Positions 5,658 through 7,850 of a stretch of 7,850 bases of DNA are shown piece by piece. Source of the stretch: Alphaproteobacteria bacterium (GTDB lineage: Bacteria > Pseudomonadota > Alphaproteobacteria > Rhizobiales > Aestuariivirgaceae); the NCBI GenBank assembly GCA_024639035.1, contig JAHEJE010000008.1:16270-24119 (forward strand), read 5' to 3'. The stretch's first letter is position 1, and each line of letters starts with the position of its first letter. Both the position numbers and the translations under genes were made by a program. A model generated the notes under the pieces. It searched no databases, was not told the DNA's origin, and saw nothing but the letters and a program-made list of their open reading frames with translations.

Positions 5658-7163
5658 TTACGCCTTTGCATCAAGCCCCAGATCGCGCATTTTTCTGTAC
5701 AGCGTCGACCGGCCGATGCCGAGTTTACGGGCCACTTCCGACATCTGCCCGCGATACCGGTGCAGCGCCAGCCGGATCATGTCGGCTTCAACTTCTTCGA
5801 GCCGGCGGATGTGACCGCCTTCCGAAACTGCCGGAATGCCATAGGCCATGCCGTCGGACACCTCTGCGCCGGCCGATTTGACCGCAATGTCCGGCCCGCC
5901 GATGACCACCGACTGGCCAGACGGCAATTCAGGCTTGGGTGCCGGCTGCGGTGCCGCTGGAATAGACACCTCATAACCATCGACCAGTGCCGCGATTTGC
6001 GGGAAATCGTCCACAGTCAGAACATCGCCCTCACACAGCACGATGGCCCTGAACACAGTGTTTTCCAGTTGCCGCACATTGCCCGGCCATTGGTAGGCAC
6101 TCAGCATCTCGATGGTCTGCGGTGTCACGCCGCGCACCTTGCGGCCCTCCTCGGCGGCAAACCGAATGATGAAGTGCTCGAGCAGCGCCGGAATATCTTC
6201 GATGCGCTCGCGCAGCGGCGGCACCAGGATCGGGTAGACATTCAGCCGGTAGTAAAGGTCTTCGCGAAACTGCCCGTCCTTGACCATCTGGATCATGTCG
6301 CGATTGCTCGCCGAGACCAGCCGGATGTCGACCTTCACCGGCCTGCGCCCCCCGACCGGATCGATTTCGCCTTCCTGCAGCGCCCGCAGCAGCTTGACCT
6401 GCATGTCGAGCGGCAACTCGGCCACCTCGTCGAGAAACAGGGTCCCGCCATCGGCCTCCTGGAACTTGCCGATATGCTTGGCCGTCGCCCCGGTGAACGA
6501 ACCCTTCTCATGGCCGAACAAAGTGCTTTCAACCAGGTTTTCCGGGATCGCTCCGCAGTTCACAGCAACGAACGCCTTGCCGGCCCGTTCGCTCTCGCCC
6601 TGAATGGCGCGGGCAACCATTTCCTTGCCGACCCCCGATTCGCCCTCGATCAGGATCGGGATGTTGGATGCAGCACCACGCCGGCCCAGGCGTTTGACAT
6701 TGGTCATCGCCGCGCCGGCCCCGATCAGCTCATCGAAGGTCAGTCCGCCGGACACCTTCTGGTTGAGCCGCTTGACCTCCTCGGTCAGCGCCGTGACTTT
6801 CAACAGGTTCTGGATCGACACCTTCAGGCGTTCCGGGCTGACCGGCTTGACGACGAAATCGTCGGCCCCGGCCCGCATCGCCTTGATCACCGTTTCGATC
6901 GACCCTTGTGCCGTTTGTATGATCACCGGCAGCCGCACTCGGTGGCTGGCCAGGTGTTCGAGAAACTCCATGCCGTCCATTTCCGGCATCACCAGGTCGA
7001 GGACGATCAGTTCGATCGAGCTGCCGTCCGGTCCCGACAGGTAGTCCAGGCCCGCTGCGCCGCTGTCGGCGGCGGCCACCGTGCACCCGAACCGCTTGAC
7101 CGCTTCTTCAAGCAGTCGTCGCTGCGTCGGATCGTCTTCGACAATGAGAATTCGATGCGTCAT
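5658..7163 (-). CDS. NtrC-family sigma-54-dependent response regulator
   Basis: Cytoplasmic transcription activator of 501 residues with the standard three-part NtrC layout. The receiver domain covers about 4-118, with acidic residues D10 and D11, phosphoacceptor D56 (LIVLD), T84 and K106 (VVKP). The AAA+ sigma-54 interaction domain covers about 143-375, with Walker A GESGVGK (174-180), sigma-54 contact loop GSFTGA (221-226), Walker B TLFLDE (241-246), FREDLYYRLNV, and sensor II WPGNVRQLEN. A Pro/Ala-rich variable linker (about 392-450) leads to a Fis-type helix-turn-helix at about 472-495 (SEVARKLGIGRSTLYRKM). The contact loop has Ser in place of the commoner Ala but keeps the essential FTGA core, so the protein should still act with RpoN. 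The ATG at 7163 begins the receiver domain directly, and its ribosome binding site is weak. No histidine kinase is in the window, so its signal and partner are unknown. The next genes on this strand are the L,D-transpeptidase and M15 peptidase, which are plausible targets. Confidence 0.93.
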   Translation of the reverse strand: MTHRILIVEDDPTQRRLLEEAVKRFGCTVAAADSGAAGLDYLSGPDGSSIELIVLDLVMPEMDGMEFLEHLASHRVRLPVIIQTAQGSIETVIKAMRAGADDFVVKPVSPERLKVSIQNLLKVTALTEEVKRLNQKVSGGLTFDELIGAGAAMTNVKRLGRRGAASNIPILIEGESGVGKEMVARAIQGESERAGKAFVAVNCGAIPENLVESTLFGHEKGSFTGATAKHIGKFQEADGGTLFLDEVAELPLDMQVKLLRALQEGEIDPVGGRRPVKVDIRLVSASNRDMIQMVKDGQFREDLYYRLNVYPILVPPLRERIEDIPALLEHFIIRFAAEEGRKVRGVTPQTIEMLSAYQWPGNVRQLENTVFRAIVLCEGDVLTVDDFPQIAALVDGYEVSIPAAPQPAPKPELPSGQSVVIGGPDIAVKSAGAEVSDGMAYGIPAVSEGGHIRRLEEVEADMIRLALHRYRGQMSEVARKLGIGRSTLYRKMRDLGLDAKA

Positions 7164-7240
7164 GACCTACCGGCTGAATTGTTTACTGTGCGCACTACTG
7201 GTATCTGCAAGTATCCGTGCATCGGTCCTGGCCCGATCAC

Positions 7241-7269
7241 TTGACCGCATAATCCGCCCCCGAGATTAT
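7241..7269 (+). promoter_or_regulatory. candidate sigma-70-type promoter upstream of pepF
   Basis: TTGACC (7241-7246) and GATTAT (7264-7269) are separated by 17 bases, matching the sigma-70 consensus at 5 of 6 and 4 of 6 positions. Reading on the plus strand, it would give a leader of about 170 bases before the pepF start. No better promoter was seen in this divergent intergenic region. Confidence 0.4.
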
Positions 7270-7271
7270 GC
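7247..7271. promoter_or_regulatory. perfect dyad, candidate operator
   Basis: GCATAATC (7247-7254) and GATTATGC (7264-7271) are exact inverted copies around a 9-base GC-rich spacer. The left arm begins right after the candidate -35 box, and the right arm covers the candidate -10. A bound dimeric regulator would therefore block or reshape this promoter. It lies between the response regulator and pepF, so it may serve either gene. No T run follows, so a terminator is unlikely. Confidence 0.45.
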
Positions 7272-7446
7272 AGGTCGTTCACCACCACAGATCCTGCTGC
7301 TTGAGCGCACTGTGCCATCCAAGGGTAAAGAGGCGCTTAAGATCAGGCTCACAATGAGACGCGGCGATTTGACCAATCTACGCCTTGAGCGCTCGAACCG
7401 GCTGGGCCATATGTAGCCCCACACACAGACCGTCCAGGAGCGCCCG

Positions 7447-7850
7447 ATGATCGAAAGTCCAGTCTTCGCCGGCAACAGCGCCGCTACCGCCAGATCCGCT
7501 ACGCTCGGGACTTTGCCCGAATGGCGGCTCGAAGACCTCTATCCGGCCCCCGACAGCCCGGAATTCGGTCGCGACCTGGCTGAGGCCGCCACCGCCGCCA
7601 AGGCCTTTACCGGCAAGTGGCGCGGCCAACTGAACGATGCCGCCGGCGCCGGCACGCTGGCCCGGGCCGTTGCCGAGTACGAAAGCCTCAGCGATCTTCT
7701 CGGCCGGCTCGGATCCTACGCCATGCTGCACTACGTCGGCGACACCACCGACCCGGCCCGCGGCAAGTTCTTCGGCGACACCCAGCAGGCGCTCAACGAC
7801 ATATCCATCGGCCTACTGTTCTTCGAGCTGGAACTCAACCAGATCGACGA
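7447..7850 (+). CDS. pepF: oligoendopeptidase F, M3 family (N-terminal part, cut by window end)
   Basis: Start of a cytoplasmic zinc metallopeptidase of the PepF/M3B family, which degrades short peptides. Only 134 codons are present and the frame remains open to the window edge. The N-terminal signature LPEWRLEDLYPAPDSPEF (about residues 23-40) is typical of alphaproteobacterial PepF, followed by FTGKWRGQL, the helical YESLSDLLGRLGSYA, and a stretch ending GLLFFELELNQID. The catalytic HExxH motif would lie well beyond the window, so activity cannot be judged. The ATG at 7447 has AGGAG at 7436-7440 with six bases of spacing, a strong ribosome binding site, and the codons after it match the family. 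It is transcribed away from the sigma-54 regulator, with 283 bases between the two starts that hold a candidate promoter and dyad. Confidence 0.88.
   Translation, partial: MIESPVFAGNSAATARSATLGTLPEWRLEDLYPAPDSPEFGRDLAEAATAAKAFTGKWRGQLNDAAGAGTLARAVAEYESLSDLLGRLGSYAMLHYVGDTTDPARGKFFGDTQQALNDISIGLLFFELELNQID

Noticed and set aside
7188..7195. Short palindrome GTGCGCAC near the regulator start
   Set aside because: Only 8 bases, no flanking extension of the symmetry and GC-rich; too likely by chance.
5613..7244. Long plus-strand open frame (543 codons) opposite the response regulator
   Set aside because: It is His/Arg/Asp-rich with no domain, is antisense to a clear NtrC-family gene, and is explained by the GC-rich codon bias of the real strand.
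7369..7397. Second TTGACC upstream of pepF as a promoter
   Set aside because: At 17 bases spacing the -10 would be CTCGAA, a poor match; the TTGACC at 7241 has a much better partner.

Overview
The window looks like chromosomal DNA from a GC-rich alphaproteobacterium, most likely of the Hyphomicrobiales/Rhizobiales type. The evidence is a GapR (DUF2312) homologue, a DUF1244 protein, a large Rhizobiales-style L,D-transpeptidase followed by a DUF882/M15 peptidase, and strong G/C bias at third codon positions. The genes are closely packed and intact. I see no phage genes, transposase, CRISPR array, tRNA or rRNA.

Layout. On the + strand from about 48 to 1495 lie an N-formylglutamate amidohydrolase family gene, a DUF1244 gene that overlaps its end by 14 bases, and gapR 28 bases further on. 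This is probably one operon. A convergent intergenic stretch (1496-1749) carries a degenerate dispersed palindromic repeat. Three minus-strand genes then follow in transcription order: an NtrC-family sigma-54-dependent response regulator (7163 to 5658), a YcbB/LdtD-like L,D-transpeptidase (5493 to 3436), and a secreted DUF882/YcbK (MepK-like) M15 peptidase with a long C-terminal extension (about 3135 to 1750). At the right edge, read divergently from the regulator, is the start of an M3 family oligoendopeptidase F gene that runs off the window.

How it fits together. The transpeptidase is expected to make 3-3 cross-links in peptidoglycan. The neighbouring M15 peptidase belongs to the family that includes E. 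coli MepK (YcbK), which cuts such links and is encoded next to ycbB/ldtD in E. coli. The pair therefore looks like a wall-building and wall-cutting module for L,D cross-links. The response regulator lies directly upstream on the same strand and may control it, but no partner histidine kinase is visible.

The most interesting signals are in the intergenic regions. They are an exact TTAA-N7-TTAA (CtrA-type) box at a possible -35 position upstream of the M15 gene, three evenly spaced alternating TTCAGG hexamers upstream of the transpeptidase, and a perfect 8-bp dyad (GCATAATC-N9-GATTATGC) placed on a candidate promoter between the regulator and pepF. I found no clear evidence of an entirely new multi-gene system. 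The window is mostly conserved core biology with several regulatory sites worth testing.
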